Assembly: GCA_947628665.1 (NCBI GenBank)
Contig: CANRAU010000002.1
Span: 86,889-150,888 of the forward strand
Direction: 5' to 3'
Length of the DNA stretch: 64,000 bases
DNA from: an uncultured Clostridia bacterium
Lineage (GTDB): Bacteria > Bacillota > Clostridia > Oscillospirales > Acutalibacteraceae
Positions 1 to 9,992 of this stretch are shown here, one piece after another (the stretch's first letter is position 1; each line of letters starts with the position of its first letter). The notes under the pieces were generated by a model. That model was given only the letters and a program-made list of their open reading frames with translations. It did no database searches and was not told the DNA's origin. The translations under genes were made by a program, and so were the position numbers.

Positions 1-1
1 C

Positions 2-79
2 GAGACGCTTACCGCAGATTTGGAAAAACAGGTGGATATAGCCGACGGCAGCGTAAAGCTGGCCGTCCAAAAAGCCTAA
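2..79 (+). CDS. 3' end of an unidentified CDS truncated by the window edge (tail ...ETLTADLEKQVDIADGSVKLAVQKA*)
   Basis: Open frame from base 2 to TAA at 77-79, followed directly by an RBS (aaggaggataact) for the next gene. Confidence 0.5.
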   Translation, partial: ETLTADLEKQVDIADGSVKLAVQKA

Positions 80-90
80 GGAGGATAACT

Positions 91-297
91 ATGTTAAAGG
101 AAGTCACAAAAGACATGACCATCGGCGACGTGCTGGACGCCGACAGAGAAACCGTGCCGTTCTTTTTGGAAATGGGTATGCATTGCCTTGGCTGTCCGGC
201 GTCTCGTGGAGAGAGCATTGCGGAAGCCTGCGCGGTACACGGCGTAGATGCGGACGATCTGGTTGATAAGATCAATGAATTTCTGAAAAACAAATAA
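91..297 (+). CDS. DUF1858-type small redox-disulfide domain protein
   Basis: 68 aa, MTIGDVLDADRETVPFFLEMGMHCLGCPASRGESIAEAC with CxxC; strong RBS. Confidence 0.85.
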   Translation: MLKEVTKDMTIGDVLDADRETVPFFLEMGMHCLGCPASRGESIAEACAVHGVDADDLVDKINEFLKNK

Positions 298-355
298 AAT
301 TTTAGGGCGGGGGATGTGGCGTTGCTTTTGTCACATCCCCATTATTTCTTTTGCT

Positions 356-1033
356 ATGCTGAAACTTACGAATCGTCTAAAGCAGGTTGCGGATTTTGTC
401 GAACCGTGCGATTGCATGGCGGACATCGGCACGGATCACGCGTATTTGCCCGCATGGCTTATTTTACAAGGGGTCGTAAAACGCGCGATTGCTTCGGATA
501 TTCATCCGCTTCCGCTTCAAAACGCGCAAAAAACGATAGGCCGATACGGACTGCAGGACAAAATTGCATTGCGGCTCTCGGACGGGCTTACGGAATTTTC
601 TCCGCGTGACGGCGTGCAGACCTTTGTATTTGCGGGTATGGGCGGCGAACTGATCGCCGATATGCTCAGCAGCACGCCGTGGCTTTGTACGCCGCAGACT
701 GATTTGGTTTTACAGCCGATGACGCATTTTGAGGACGTTCGACGCGCTTTGGGCAAATTCGGGTTTACCATCGTTTCCGAAGCTGCGGCGGAGGAGGGGA
801 AACGGCTCTATCTGGTGATCCGCGCAAAGTACAGCGGAGAGGTATGCGATTTTCCCGAATGGTTCTGTTATGCTGGGCTTTTAGCGAAAAGTGAAGCGCA
901 GACTGACCGTATGCTGCTTCAAAAAATCCTTGCAAGGCTTCAAAAAAAGGCGGACGCCTTGCGGGGAGTAGAAGCGATAGAGAGCGCACGGCTGTCGGCG
1001 CTCATCAAGGAGATACAAAATGAAAGCTGCTGA
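356..1033 (+). CDS. trmK: tRNA (adenine(22)-N(1))-methyltransferase TrmK
   Basis: MLKLTNRLKQVADFV...MADIGTDHAYLPAWL; followed by a Nif3-family gene, the usual Firmicute neighbourhood; start trimmed from ORF start 314. Confidence 0.88.
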   Translation: MLKLTNRLKQVADFVEPCDCMADIGTDHAYLPAWLILQGVVKRAIASDIHPLPLQNAQKTIGRYGLQDKIALRLSDGLTEFSPRDGVQTFVFAGMGGELIADMLSSTPWLCTPQTDLVLQPMTHFEDVRRALGKFGFTIVSEAAAEEGKRLYLVIRAKYSGEVCDFPEWFCYAGLLAKSEAQTDRMLLQKILARLQKKADALRGVEAIESARLSALIKEIQNESC

Positions 1034-1760
1034 GATTTTTGCATACATAGATTCTTTCGCACCGTTTGCGGAGCAAGCGGCTTGGGACAACAGCGGCTTT
1101 CAGGTCGGCGAACCGCAAAAAGAAGTGCGCAGAATTCTTTTTGCGCTCGACGCGAGCGCCGCACTCGTGCGGGAAGCGGCAGACAAAAATATCGATTTGA
1201 TTGTAACGCATCATCCGTTTTTGTTTACGCCGCGAAAACAGTTGACGGGCGACGACCCCGCCTATCTTGCCGCGAAGCATCAAATTGCGGTGATCTCGGC
1301 GCACACTTCCTATGATTGCACCCCCGGCGGCGTCAATGACGTGCTGGCAGAGATTCTGGGGCTTCACAATATCCGTCCGTCTGTTTGCGGGCAGTTTCGT
1401 TTGGGCGAGATCGAACCGCAACCCGCTTTGGATTTTGCAAAGACAGTCCAAGAAAAGCTCTGCGCATCCGTTTCTCTTGTATTGCCTGAAAAGAACGTGA
1501 CCTGCGTGGCGGTTTGCGGCGGCGCAGGTGCGGATTTTATAAACCCTGCCGCCGAACAGGGCGCCGATTTATTGATTACGGGCGAAGCCAAGCACCACGA
1601 ACTGTTAGATGCGTCGGAACGCGGCATTTCCGTAATCTGCGCGGGGCATTTCGAGACGGAGATCCCCGCCGTGCGCGCGTTGCTTTCTCGGGTACAGGCG
1701 GCTTTCCCGCAGGCGGAATGCGTGCTTTCCGAACAGCGTTCGCCCATACGGCACATTTAA
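1020..1760 (+). CDS. Nif3-like dinuclear metal center hexameric protein
   Basis: KAAEIFAYIDSFAPFAEQAAWDNSGFQVG, DLIVTHHPFLF, GEAKHHELLDA motifs. Confidence 0.9.
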   Translation: MKAAEIFAYIDSFAPFAEQAAWDNSGFQVGEPQKEVRRILFALDASAALVREAADKNIDLIVTHHPFLFTPRKQLTGDDPAYLAAKHQIAVISAHTSYDCTPGGVNDVLAEILGLHNIRPSVCGQFRLGEIEPQPALDFAKTVQEKLCASVSLVLPEKNVTCVAVCGGAGADFINPAAEQGADLLITGEAKHHELLDASERGISVICAGHFETEIPAVRALLSRVQAAFPQAECVLSEQRSPIRHI

Positions 1761-1779
1761 GCAAAAAAGGAACTGTACT

Positions 1780-3516
1780 ATGGCACTGGACGGTATCACC
1801 CTGCATTTTATTAAAAAAGAATTGGAAACGGCCATACTCGGCGCGCGGGTGGAAAAAGTCCACCAGCCGGGGAAAGCGGAGATTGTTTTGCTGCTGCGCA
1901 CGCGCAGCGGCGTTTTTCGCCTGATGCTTTCGGCGGAGTCCGCATCCACGCGTATTCACCTTACCAATCTGCAAACCGAAAACCCACAAAATCCGCCCAT
2001 GCTTTGTATGTTGTATCGCAAGCACCTGACCGGCGCGGTTTTGCGCGGAATTCGTCAGGCGGGCTTAGACAGAATCCTGTTTTTGGATTTTGACGCGGCC
2101 AGTGAGATCGGCGACCCCGTGCAGTTGACTTTATGTATGGAGATTACCGGACAGCACAGCAATATAATTCTCTTGCGTGACGGGAAAATTTTAGACGCGG
2201 TCAAGCGTGTGGATGAAACCAAATCCTCGTATCGAGAGGTACTGCCGGGCGGTACGTACGTCCTGCCGCCGCGCCAAAACAAAGTCGATTTGACAAGCGA
2301 AAATGCCGCAGAAGAAGCCGCCGAACGGATTTCGCAACAGCCCGAACAACTGCTTTCCACGGCGTTTATGAAAACGATCGAGGGCATATCGCCCATCGTC
2401 AGCCGCGAACTGAGCTTTCGCGCAGCAGGGGACACGGCATGTACGGTCGGGCAGGTGGGGAAACCCGCGATCCTGCGCGTCCTGCAAATGCTGCGGGACA
2501 CCGTCCTTACAGAACCGCGTGCACATTGCGTCGTGTGTGACGCGGAAGAAAAGCCTTTCGATTTTTCTTTTTTGGATATTGCGCAATACGGCGCGTTCTG
2601 CAAAAAAATTGAGTACCCGTCCTTCTGTGCGCTTTTGGACGCATTTTACGAAGAGCGCGACCGTGCGCTTCGCGCTAGACGCAAGGCGGGCGATCTATAT
2701 AAGACCGTGCATACGTTAAGCGAGCGCACCGCGCGCAAGCTCAACAACCAGCGCGCACAGCTTCAGGAATGCGCCGACAAAGAGCATTTGCGTGTGTGCG
2801 CGGAGCTTATCAACGCGAATTTGTACAATTTGGAAAAAGGCGCGTCCTTTTATGAAATTCCGAATTATTATGCGGATTACGCGCCGGAGCGCATTTCGGT
2901 GAATCCCGCGCTGACCCCCGTGCAGAACGCGCAGAAATACTATAAAGCCTATAAGAAAGCCGTCACGGCGGAAAAAATGCTGCTGCGGTTTTTAGAAGAG
3001 GGGGAGCAGGAGCTTGTTTATTTCGATACGGTGCTGGATGCTCTCTCCCGTGCCGAAACGGAAAGCGAGCTTGCGCTGATTCGGCAGGAGCTGATCGACG
3101 GCGGCTATTTGAAACGCAAAAAAGGCGGCAAACTGCGGCTGCCAAAGCCTGCGCCGCCCTACCGCTTTGAAACGTCGGAGGGCTTTACGGTGCTGGTCGG
3201 GCGCAACAATGTGCAGAATGATAAGCTGACGCTGAAAATCGCCAAAAATTACGATATGTGGCTGCACACGCAGAATTTTGCGGGTTCGCACACGATTTTG
3301 GTATCGGATAACCGCGAGATCACGGATCGCGCCATTGAAGAGGCCGCCGCCATCGCCGCCTATTTCAGCAGTGCAAAAGACGCCAAAAAAGTGCCGGTGG
3401 ATTACACGCTTGTGAAAAATATCAAAAAGCCCGTGGGCGCGAAGCCCGGCAAGGTCATTTATCATGTGTATAACACGCTGTACGTCACACCGAAAAACCC
3501 ACAGACCGAAAAATAG
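1780..3516 (+). CDS. rqcH: NFACT family protein RqcH (fibronectin-binding protein A-like)
   Basis: MALDGITLHFIKKELETAILGARVEKVHQPGKAEIVLLLR N-terminus and C-terminal NFACT-R region (FTVLVGRNNVQNDKLTLKIA...DMWLHTQNFAGSHTIL). Confidence 0.92.
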   Translation: MALDGITLHFIKKELETAILGARVEKVHQPGKAEIVLLLRTRSGVFRLMLSAESASTRIHLTNLQTENPQNPPMLCMLYRKHLTGAVLRGIRQAGLDRILFLDFDAASEIGDPVQLTLCMEITGQHSNIILLRDGKILDAVKRVDETKSSYREVLPGGTYVLPPRQNKVDLTSENAAEEAAERISQQPEQLLSTAFMKTIEGISPIVSRELSFRAAGDTACTVGQVGKPAILRVLQMLRDTVLTEPRAHCVVCDAEEKPFDFSFLDIAQYGAFCKKIEYPSFCALLDAFYEERDRALRARRKAGDLYKTVHTLSERTARKLNNQRAQLQECADKEHLRVCAELINANLYNLEKGASFYEIPNYYADYAPERISVNPALTPVQNAQKYYKAYKKAVTAEKMLLRFLEEGEQELVYFDTVLDALSRAETESELALIRQELIDGGYLKRKKGGKLRLPKPAPPYRFETSEGFTVLVGRNNVQNDKLTLKIAKNYDMWLHTQNFAGSHTILVSDNREITDRAIEEAAAIAAYFSSAKDAKKVPVDYTLVKNIKKPVGAKPGKVIYHVYNTLYVTPKNPQTEK

Positions 3517-3548
3517 AGCGTCCCCGAAAGGGGAACGCTCTATTTTTT
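3515..3548 (+). terminator. Intrinsic terminator after rqcH
   Basis: agagcgtccccgaaaggggaacgctct hairpin followed by attttttt. Confidence 0.85.
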
Positions 3549-3608
3549 AAAAATTGATTCGAATCGTTTTTAGACTTGTCCTTGTAAGGACTGCAGCCGC
3601 ATATGGAA

Positions 3609-3824
3609 TCACTCGTCGTTCGCAGTTGACAGGACTTCACTTTCGCGGAACAACAGAGAAATACACCAAACGGCCGCAATCGCGACAAGCGTATAGATGA
3701 TTCTGCTGATCACAGCACCTTGCCCGCCGAAAATCCAACCGACGATATCAAATTTGAAAAGGCCGATTGAACCCCAGTTGAGGCCGCCGATAATGACGAG
3801 AATTAAAGCGATTCTATCCAGCAT
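3609..3824 (-). CDS. DUF378 domain-containing small membrane protein
   Basis: MLDRIALILVIIGGLNWGSIGLFKFDIVGWIFGG...; RBS ggag upstream of ATG at 3824. Confidence 0.88.
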   Translation of the reverse strand: MLDRIALILVIIGGLNWGSIGLFKFDIVGWIFGGQGAVISRIIYTLVAIAAVWCISLLFRESEVLSTANDE

Positions 3825-3932
3825 AGTTTTCAACTCCTTATCACAATGCTTGATGATAGTATGAGCGAAAACCATGCTTTTATACACTGCTTTGCCTACA
3901 GAATTTGCCGCTGTTTCCAAAAAACGGAAATT

Positions 3933-5123
3933 TTATTGAATGCCTGCCGCCTTTTTGAGAAGCTCTGCACGATCCGTTTTTTCCCAGCGGACGTCCAAAT
4001 CGGTTCTGCCCATATGGCCGTAGGCGGAAAGGGGACGGTATATCGGCTTGCGCAGGTCGAGATAATCGATGATCGCCGCGGGACGCAGATCGAACACTTC
4101 TCCGACGATCTCGCCCAAAACATCGTCGGCAAGCACGCCCGTGCCGAACGTATCGACCATGACCGATACCGGGTTCGCCACGCCGATGGCATAAGCCAAC
4201 TGGATCTCGCATTTCTCGGCAAGACCTGCGGCCACAATGTTTTTGGCGACATATCTCGCCGCATAAGCGGCCGAACGATCTACTTTGGTCGGGTCTTTCC
4301 CTGAGAAGCAACCGCCGCCGTGACGGCCGATGCCGCCGTATGTATCTACAATGATCTTTCTGCCCGTAAGGCCGCTGTCACCCGCAGGGCCGCCTGTAAC
4401 AAAGCGCCCTGTCGGGTTGATATAAATGATGGTATCGTCGTCAAAAAGTGTTTCGGGGACAACGGGCTTAATGACAAACTTCAAAATATCCGTGCGAATG
4501 CGCTCCAGGGGAACATCCGCGCTGTGCTGCGCTGATATAACGATCGTATCGATTCGCACAGGACGGTTATCTTCATCATATTCCACGGTGACCTGCGTTT
4601 TGCCGTCGGGACGAAGATACGGGAGCGTTCCGTTTTTCCGAACGGCGGTCAGTTGCCGAGCGAGCTTGTGCGCGAGGGATATGGGCAGAGGCATCAATTC
4701 CTCGGTTTCGTTGCAGGCATAGCCGAACATCATGCCTTGATCGCCCGCGCCGTGCAGATTATAGTTGTCCTTTTGTCCCGCTTTGAGCTCGTAAGAAGCG
4801 TCGACGCCCATGGCAATGTCGGGGGATTGCCTGTCGATCGCGACGGTGACTTGGCAGGTATGGCCGTTAAAGCCGGTTTCGTCGCTATCATAGCCGATCT
4901 CGCAAACCACGTCACGCGCGATTTGTTCAATATCCACTTTTGCATCGGTGGAAATTTCGCCCATGACCATAATGCGGTCGGTGATGCAGGTGGTCTCGCA
5001 GGCCACACGGGCGTTCGGATCTTGCGCGAGAATGGCGTCCAGCACGGCGTCGGAAATGCCGTCGCAGACTTTATCGGGATGCCCCTCTGTAACAGACTCG
5101 GATGTAAAAAGATGTCTTGCCAT
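3933..5123 (-). CDS. metK: S-adenosylmethionine synthetase
   Basis: [65 protein letters not shown]. Confidence 0.97.
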   Translation of the reverse strand: MARHLFTSESVTEGHPDKVCDGISDAVLDAILAQDPNARVACETTCITDRIMVMGEISTDAKVDIEQIARDVVCEIGYDSDETGFNGHTCQVTVAIDRQSPDIAMGVDASYELKAGQKDNYNLHGAGDQGMMFGYACNETEELMPLPISLAHKLARQLTAVRKNGTLPYLRPDGKTQVTVEYDEDNRPVRIDTIVISAQHSADVPLERIRTDILKFVIKPVVPETLFDDDTIIYINPTGRFVTGGPAGDSGLTGRKIIVDTYGGIGRHGGGCFSGKDPTKVDRSAAYAARYVAKNIVAAGLAEKCEIQLAYAIGVANPVSVMVDTFGTGVLADDVLGEIVGEVFDLRPAAIIDYLDLRKPIYRPLSAYGHMGRTDLDVRWEKTDRAELLKKAAGIQ

Positions 5124-5161
5124 ATTTTTTTAGCTCCTTATTGCAATGGATATACGCTTTC

Positions 5162-5200
5162 CATAAAAAAAGCACCGGACGCCGGACGCGAAGGTGCTTT
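5162..5200 (-). terminator. Expression-platform terminator of the SAM-I riboswitch
   Basis: - strand: aaagcaccttcgcgtccggcgtccggtgctttttttatgg. Confidence 0.8.
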
Positions 5201-5207
5201 ATTTCAC

Positions 5208-5305
5208 CTTATCTTTCAGCGGTTACGCTGTGGGAATTGGCACCTTGCAGATCTTGCAGGTTGCCGGACTTCACAGGGCCTGTCCCTCCGTCACTCTTTA
5301 TAAGG
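5208..5305 (-). promoter_or_regulatory. SAM-I (S-box) riboswitch aptamer
   Basis: - strand: cttataaagagtgacggagggacaggccctgtgaagtccggcaacc...ggtgccaattcccacag...gaaagataag matches S-box consensus; directly upstream of metK. Confidence 0.95.
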
Positions 5306-5361
5306 AAAGTATGCAGTTTTCATGCTGATTATATACCGCCGCCGTACTTTTGTCAACCATG

Positions 5362-5964
5362 TTATGCGCGGTATTTGCCTTTCAAAATGGGGGAAAGCGG
5401 TTTATAAACGATCAGCGTAACGATGGTGCAGAGCGCACCCTTGGCAAAGGTGAAGGGTACGTTGAAAATCAACAGCGCCTGCCAAAGCGTGGTCACACGC
5501 GGCAAAATCGCCTGATACGCGGCTAAGATCTCATCCATGGGCAACAGCAATTCTGCGTATACGGGATAAACGATGTAATAATTGATGGGCAAACTGAAAA
5601 GCGCCATGGTAACCGTTCCGACTACCGCGCCGAGCAAAGCGCCGCCACGCGATTTCATAAGTTTGTAGATAAGCCCGGCGGGGATCACCAGCGCGCATCC
5701 GAACAGGAAATTTGCAAGCTCCCCGACGCCGCCCGAGTAAGTTCCCAATAGCTTGATGAGATTTTTGATCAGGCAAACGCCTACGCCGCTTAACGGCCCA
5801 AACGCATAAGAGGCGATCAGCGCGGGAAAGTCAGACAGATCCATTTTAATAAAAGAGGGAACGATCGGAATGCTGAACTCCAAATACATCAGCACGGTGG
5901 CGACCGCGCCGAGAATGGCCGTTACGGTCAGCTTACGGATCTTGTTTGCGGAATTGTTTTTCAT
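5362..5964 (-). CDS. ribU: ECF transporter S component, RibU-like riboflavin transporter
   Basis: MKNNSANKIRKLTVTAILGAVATVLMYLEFSIPIVPSFIKMDLSDFPALIASYAFGP; FMN riboswitch upstream. Confidence 0.88.
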   Translation of the reverse strand: MKNNSANKIRKLTVTAILGAVATVLMYLEFSIPIVPSFIKMDLSDFPALIASYAFGPLSGVGVCLIKNLIKLLGTYSGGVGELANFLFGCALVIPAGLIYKLMKSRGGALLGAVVGTVTMALFSLPINYYIVYPVYAELLLPMDEILAAYQAILPRVTTLWQALLIFNVPFTFAKGALCTIVTLIVYKPLSPILKGKYRA

Positions 5965-6042
5965 TAGAATCAAGCCTTTCAAAGCAGATTGCAAATGCGG
6001 CTGTCTAAAGCTGATGGGACATATGGCCTTTCTTAACAAAAA

Positions 6043-6069
6043 ACCTCGCAAGAAAAAATCTTGCGAGGC
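6043..6069 (-). terminator. Terminator in the FMN riboswitch expression platform
   Basis: cctcgcaaga(tttttt)tcttgcgagg stem followed on the - strand by a T-run. Confidence 0.8.
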
Positions 6070-6090
6070 GCAGGTGTAAATTTTCATACA

Positions 6091-6196
6091 TCTTCTTTCA
6101 TCCGGACTGTACCGTCGGTTCGGGAATCGCACCCGATCAGCAAAACGCTTGTGGACTATCACCACCGGTGGGGACTTGCACCCCGCCTTGAAGACA
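6091..6196 (-). promoter_or_regulatory. FMN riboswitch (RFN element)
   Basis: - strand: tcttcaaggcggggtgcaagtccccaccggtggt...gctgatcgggtgcgattcccgaaccgacggtacagtccggatgaaagaaga. Confidence 0.93.
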
Positions 6197-6240
6197 GCTA
6201 TTCATTTGTATCCTCATTATATGCCGATCTATACGGTATG

Positions 6241-7458
6241 TCAACCGTCTTTTTGCTTTTTTTGCAGATTCGGTAAAATGAGCAGACCGATCACGATCAA
6301 GATGGGGAACAGCGTGCCGAAGCCGAGACTATGCTTCAGTGCGGCGCCGTCCGAAAGCGAGGGCTGCGCCGTTTGTGCGGCGGAAGTGACAAGGCCGATC
6401 ATACACGGCCCCACGGTGCAGCCGACGTCGCCCAAAATTGCAAGCACGCCGAACATCGCCGCGCCGCCGTTCGGGTAAAGGCGCGCGGTCAAGCTGAGCG
6501 TACCCGGCCAGAAAAGCGATATCGAGAAACCTGTCAACGCGCAGGCAAACAGCGTAAGCAACGGATTCTTGGAGAGCGAGGCGGTCAAATAGCAGGCGAA
6601 GCAGAGCGCCGCACAGAAATACAGGGCTTTTTTCAAAGGCAGTTTTTCTCCGAAAATGCCGTACAGCAACCGACCCGCGCCCATAAATACGGCGAACAAA
6701 CACGGTCCTAACAAATCACCCACATACTTTTCCACGCCCAATCCCGTTTCGGCAAAATAAGACGACCATTGCGACATGGCAAGCTCCGACGCGCCTGCGC
6801 AGAGCATCAACAGCATGGCGATCAAAAAGCCCTTAGAGGACAGCAGCTTTTTTAAGGGGATTTTTTCCTCCTCGCGTAAGGTGGTCGGAAAGGGGAGCGT
6901 GGAGAAATTCAGCGTGTTGAAGAGCGGCACAAGCGCCCAAATCAGCGGCAGAATGAACCAATTTGATTCGCCGGCGACGCGCAAAAACAGCGTGGAAAGC
7001 GCGACGACGGCGGTTTGTCCCCAGCAATAAAAGGAGTGGAGCAAACTCATGCCGGCCTCTTTTCGGTCGCTCGGAATCGCATCGACCAAAGGGCTGATGG
7101 TGACCTCGATCATCCCGCTGCCAAGCGCGGAAACCACGGTCGAGAGCGCCAAAGCGAAGAAAGGCGGGCATCCGCTTTGCGGCAGTACCCCTAAAAGCAC
7201 AAGCCCCAGGCATGCGCAGATATGGGAAGCGAGAAGAATTTTTTTATACCCGATTCGATCTACGATTTTCACGGACAGCGCATCCACGGCGGTCTGGGAC
7301 AAAAAATTGATCAAAATCAGGCTGTTGACGGCCTGTAACGAAACGCCGAGACGCGCGCGGTAAACAATGAATAGAATGGGGGAAAGATTGTTGATGATCG
7401 CCTGCACAAAATACCCGATATAGCAAGCGACGACAGTGCCTTTATAGGTGCGATGCAT
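6241..7458 (-). CDS. MFS transporter
   Basis: 405 aa, about 12 hydrophobic segments, MFS-like N-terminus. Confidence 0.8.
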   Translation of the reverse strand: MHRTYKGTVVACYIGYFVQAIINNLSPILFIVYRARLGVSLQAVNSLILINFLSQTAVDALSVKIVDRIGYKKILLASHICACLGLVLLGVLPQSGCPPFFALALSTVVSALGSGMIEVTISPLVDAIPSDRKEAGMSLLHSFYCWGQTAVVALSTLFLRVAGESNWFILPLIWALVPLFNTLNFSTLPFPTTLREEEKIPLKKLLSSKGFLIAMLLMLCAGASELAMSQWSSYFAETGLGVEKYVGDLLGPCLFAVFMGAGRLLYGIFGEKLPLKKALYFCAALCFACYLTASLSKNPLLTLFACALTGFSISLFWPGTLSLTARLYPNGGAAMFGVLAILGDVGCTVGPCMIGLVTSAAQTAQPSLSDGAALKHSLGFGTLFPILIVIGLLILPNLQKKQKDG

Positions 7459-7487
7459 GCGGCTTTCTCCTTATCCGTCAAGTCAAA

Positions 7488-8447
7488 TTATACGCGCGTT
7501 TCAATCAGTTCCAAAGCGCCCTCTACGGAAAATGCGCCGCTGTTTGCGGACAGGAAAAAGCTGTCGCCCTTTTTGGCGGGCAAGCATTCGTCACCGCAGG
7601 TGATCGTACCGCTGCCGTCCGTTACCAAAATCGAAACGAATGAATCTGCATCCGCCACGCCCACATAGACGCTTTCGACCGCAATCGACGTCACAGAAAA
7701 CAAATCGCAGGCAGTCAGCTTTTGCGTGCTCCAGCCGTCCTTTTGAACGCGTTCACCCTCGGGGCGCTTCGGTCTTGTGGGCGGTGTGCAATTCGTCACG
7801 TCAATGGCCTTTTCGGTGTGCAGAGGACGCGGCTTGCCATCCGCGCCGAGCCGCCCGTAATCGTATACACGGTAGGTCGTGTTGGAATTTTGCTGGATCT
7901 CCGCAAGCAGTATCCCGCCGCCGATGGCGTGCAGCGTGCCGGCCTCTATGAAAAAGAAATCCCCTTTATGTACCTTGACGCGGTTGACGACCTCTAAAAA
8001 AGTGTTATCCCGGATGCGCGCGCGAAATTCCTCTTTGGAGATCGGTTTTTTAAAGCCGTAAATCAGCTCCGCACCCTCATCGCAGTCCAGTATATACCAG
8101 CATTCCGTCTTGCCGTATTCCCCCTCGACGCGCATAGCGTAGTCGTCGTTCGGATGCACCTGTACGGACAGGTTTTGTTTTGCGTCGATCAGCTTGATCA
8201 AAATGGGGAAAAAGTCAAATGACGCGCCGCGAACGCCGAGTATGGATTTTCCCGCGCTCTCTATGACCTCGGAGAGCGTTTTGCCCTGAAACGCACCGTT
8301 CAAAACGATATTTTCTCCGTCCTTGTGGCAGGAGAGCATCCAACCCTCCGCCACGACGTCGAGCAGCGTATCAAATCCGAAATCCGTTTTTAAGCGTTGG
8401 CCGCCCCAAAGATAATCCTTAAAAGCGGGTTGTAATTGCAACAGCAT
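7488..8447 (-). CDS. manA: Class I mannose-6-phosphate isomerase
   Basis: MLLQLQPAFKDYLWGGQRLKTDFG, SVQVHPNDDYA, KGDFFFIEAGTLHAIGGGILLAEIQQNSNTTYRVYDYGR; start trimmed from 8756. Confidence 0.9.
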   Translation of the reverse strand: MLLQLQPAFKDYLWGGQRLKTDFGFDTLLDVVAEGWMLSCHKDGENIVLNGAFQGKTLSEVIESAGKSILGVRGASFDFFPILIKLIDAKQNLSVQVHPNDDYAMRVEGEYGKTECWYILDCDEGAELIYGFKKPISKEEFRARIRDNTFLEVVNRVKVHKGDFFFIEAGTLHAIGGGILLAEIQQNSNTTYRVYDYGRLGADGKPRPLHTEKAIDVTNCTPPTRPKRPEGERVQKDGWSTQKLTACDLFSVTSIAVESVYVGVADADSFVSILVTDGSGTITCGDECLPAKKGDSFFLSANSGAFSVEGALELIETRV

Positions 8448-8679
8448 ATTTTGTACCGAGGAGCGGGACGAAAAGCGACTGCACAGCCGTTTTGCCCGTT
8501 TCCATTCCTTTCCGCAAAATGTTAGATCAACGGTTTGTATTTTAACAGAAATTTCCCATAAAATCAACTGCCGCGTGAAAGGTACAGTTTGTCCGCGTTT
8601 TGCAGGAATGAAAATCCGATATTGCAAAACACGGTAAAATGTACTACAATAACAGCATGAATGCATACGGAGGCAAAAC

Positions 8680-9954
8680 ATGGTATACGCACAAATGTCG
8701 AAAGATGAATTAACCGCATGTAAAAAGCGTTTGGACGCCGATTTCGATGCGTTCAAAAAGCTGCATTTGCAGCTGGATATGTCCCGCGGAAAGCCGGGCG
8801 GCGATCAGTTGGATCTGTCCATGGATATGCTCAAAGAAGTGATCGGCGTTTGCGACTGCAAGGCCGAAAACGGGTTGGATTGCCGCAATTACGGCGTGTT
8901 GGACGGTTTGCCGGAATGCAAGGCGCTGTTTGCCGAGCTTTTGGAGGTAAGTCCCCAAAATGTCATCATCGGCGGCAGCTCCAGCCTCAATTTGATGTTT
9001 GACTACATTTCCCAGTGCATGACGCACGGCGCGGGCAGCGCGCCTTGGAGTGAGCAGGGGAAAATCCGCTTTATTTGCAATGTGCCGGGCTATGACCGTC
9101 ATTTTTCCATTTGCGAGTACTTTGGCATCGAAATGGTCAATGTGGAAATGACCGAAAACGGCCCCGATGTGGAAAAAATTCGGGAACTGGTCAAGGATGA
9201 ACACGTCAAAGGGATGTTCTGTGTACCAAAGTATTCCAATCCCGACGGCATTACATATTCCGACGAGACCGTGCGCGCACTGGCGGCTTTGCAGCCCGCC
9301 GCGAAGGATTTCCGCGTGATTTGGGACAATGCCTACGTCGTACACGATTTAAGCAGCAGACCCGACCGCCTTCTCAATATTTTTGAAGCGTGCAAGGCAT
9401 TCGGCACAGAGGATCATTTTGTCGAATTCACCTCGACTTCCAAAATCAGCTTCCCCGGCGCGGGCGTTTCGGCCATTGCCGCGTCAGACGCGAATATCCG
9501 TGCGATCAAAGCGCGCCTTTCTATGCAGACCATCAGTTACGATAAGCTCAACCAGCTGCGGCACGTCAAGTATTTTCGCAATGCCGAGGGCGTGCGCGCG
9601 CATATGCAAAAGCACGCGGCCATTATCGCGCCGAAATTCCGTGTCGTTCTGGATACGCTGGAGCGGGAACTGCACGAAGGGGAACTTGCAACCTGGACCA
9701 AACCGAACGGCGGCTATTTTATCAGTCTGAACACTTCGGCGTGCAGCGCGGCGCGTGTGGGTGAACTTTGTAAAGCGCTTGGCGTCGTGCTGACGTCCGT
9801 CGGCGCGACCTACCCTTACGGCGTTGACCCGCAGGACAGAAACATCCGCATTGCACCGACCTATCCGAGCGTTGCCGATCTGCAAAAAGCCTCGGAGGTT
9901 CTGTGTCTTTGCGTGAAGCTCGCCACAGTTGAGCGCCTCTTGGCGAAAAACTGA
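8680..9954 (+). CDS. Class I/II aminotransferase (PLP-dependent, type Ic aspartate-aminotransferase-like)
   Basis: LDMSRGKPGGDQLDLS, CVPKYSNPDGITYSDETV, SKISFPGAGVS; promoter TTGCAA-N17-TACAAT upstream. Confidence 0.8.
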   Translation: MVYAQMSKDELTACKKRLDADFDAFKKLHLQLDMSRGKPGGDQLDLSMDMLKEVIGVCDCKAENGLDCRNYGVLDGLPECKALFAELLEVSPQNVIIGGSSSLNLMFDYISQCMTHGAGSAPWSEQGKIRFICNVPGYDRHFSICEYFGIEMVNVEMTENGPDVEKIRELVKDEHVKGMFCVPKYSNPDGITYSDETVRALAALQPAAKDFRVIWDNAYVVHDLSSRPDRLLNIFEACKAFGTEDHFVEFTSTSKISFPGAGVSAIAASDANIRAIKARLSMQTISYDKLNQLRHVKYFRNAEGVRAHMQKHAAIIAPKFRVVLDTLERELHEGELATWTKPNGGYFISLNTSACSAARVGELCKALGVVLTSVGATYPYGVDPQDRNIRIAPTYPSVADLQKASEVLCLCVKLATVERLLAKN

Positions 9955-9992
9955 AAACAAGCGGCTTGTAAAGGTAAAAAGGGGGTCTCGGT

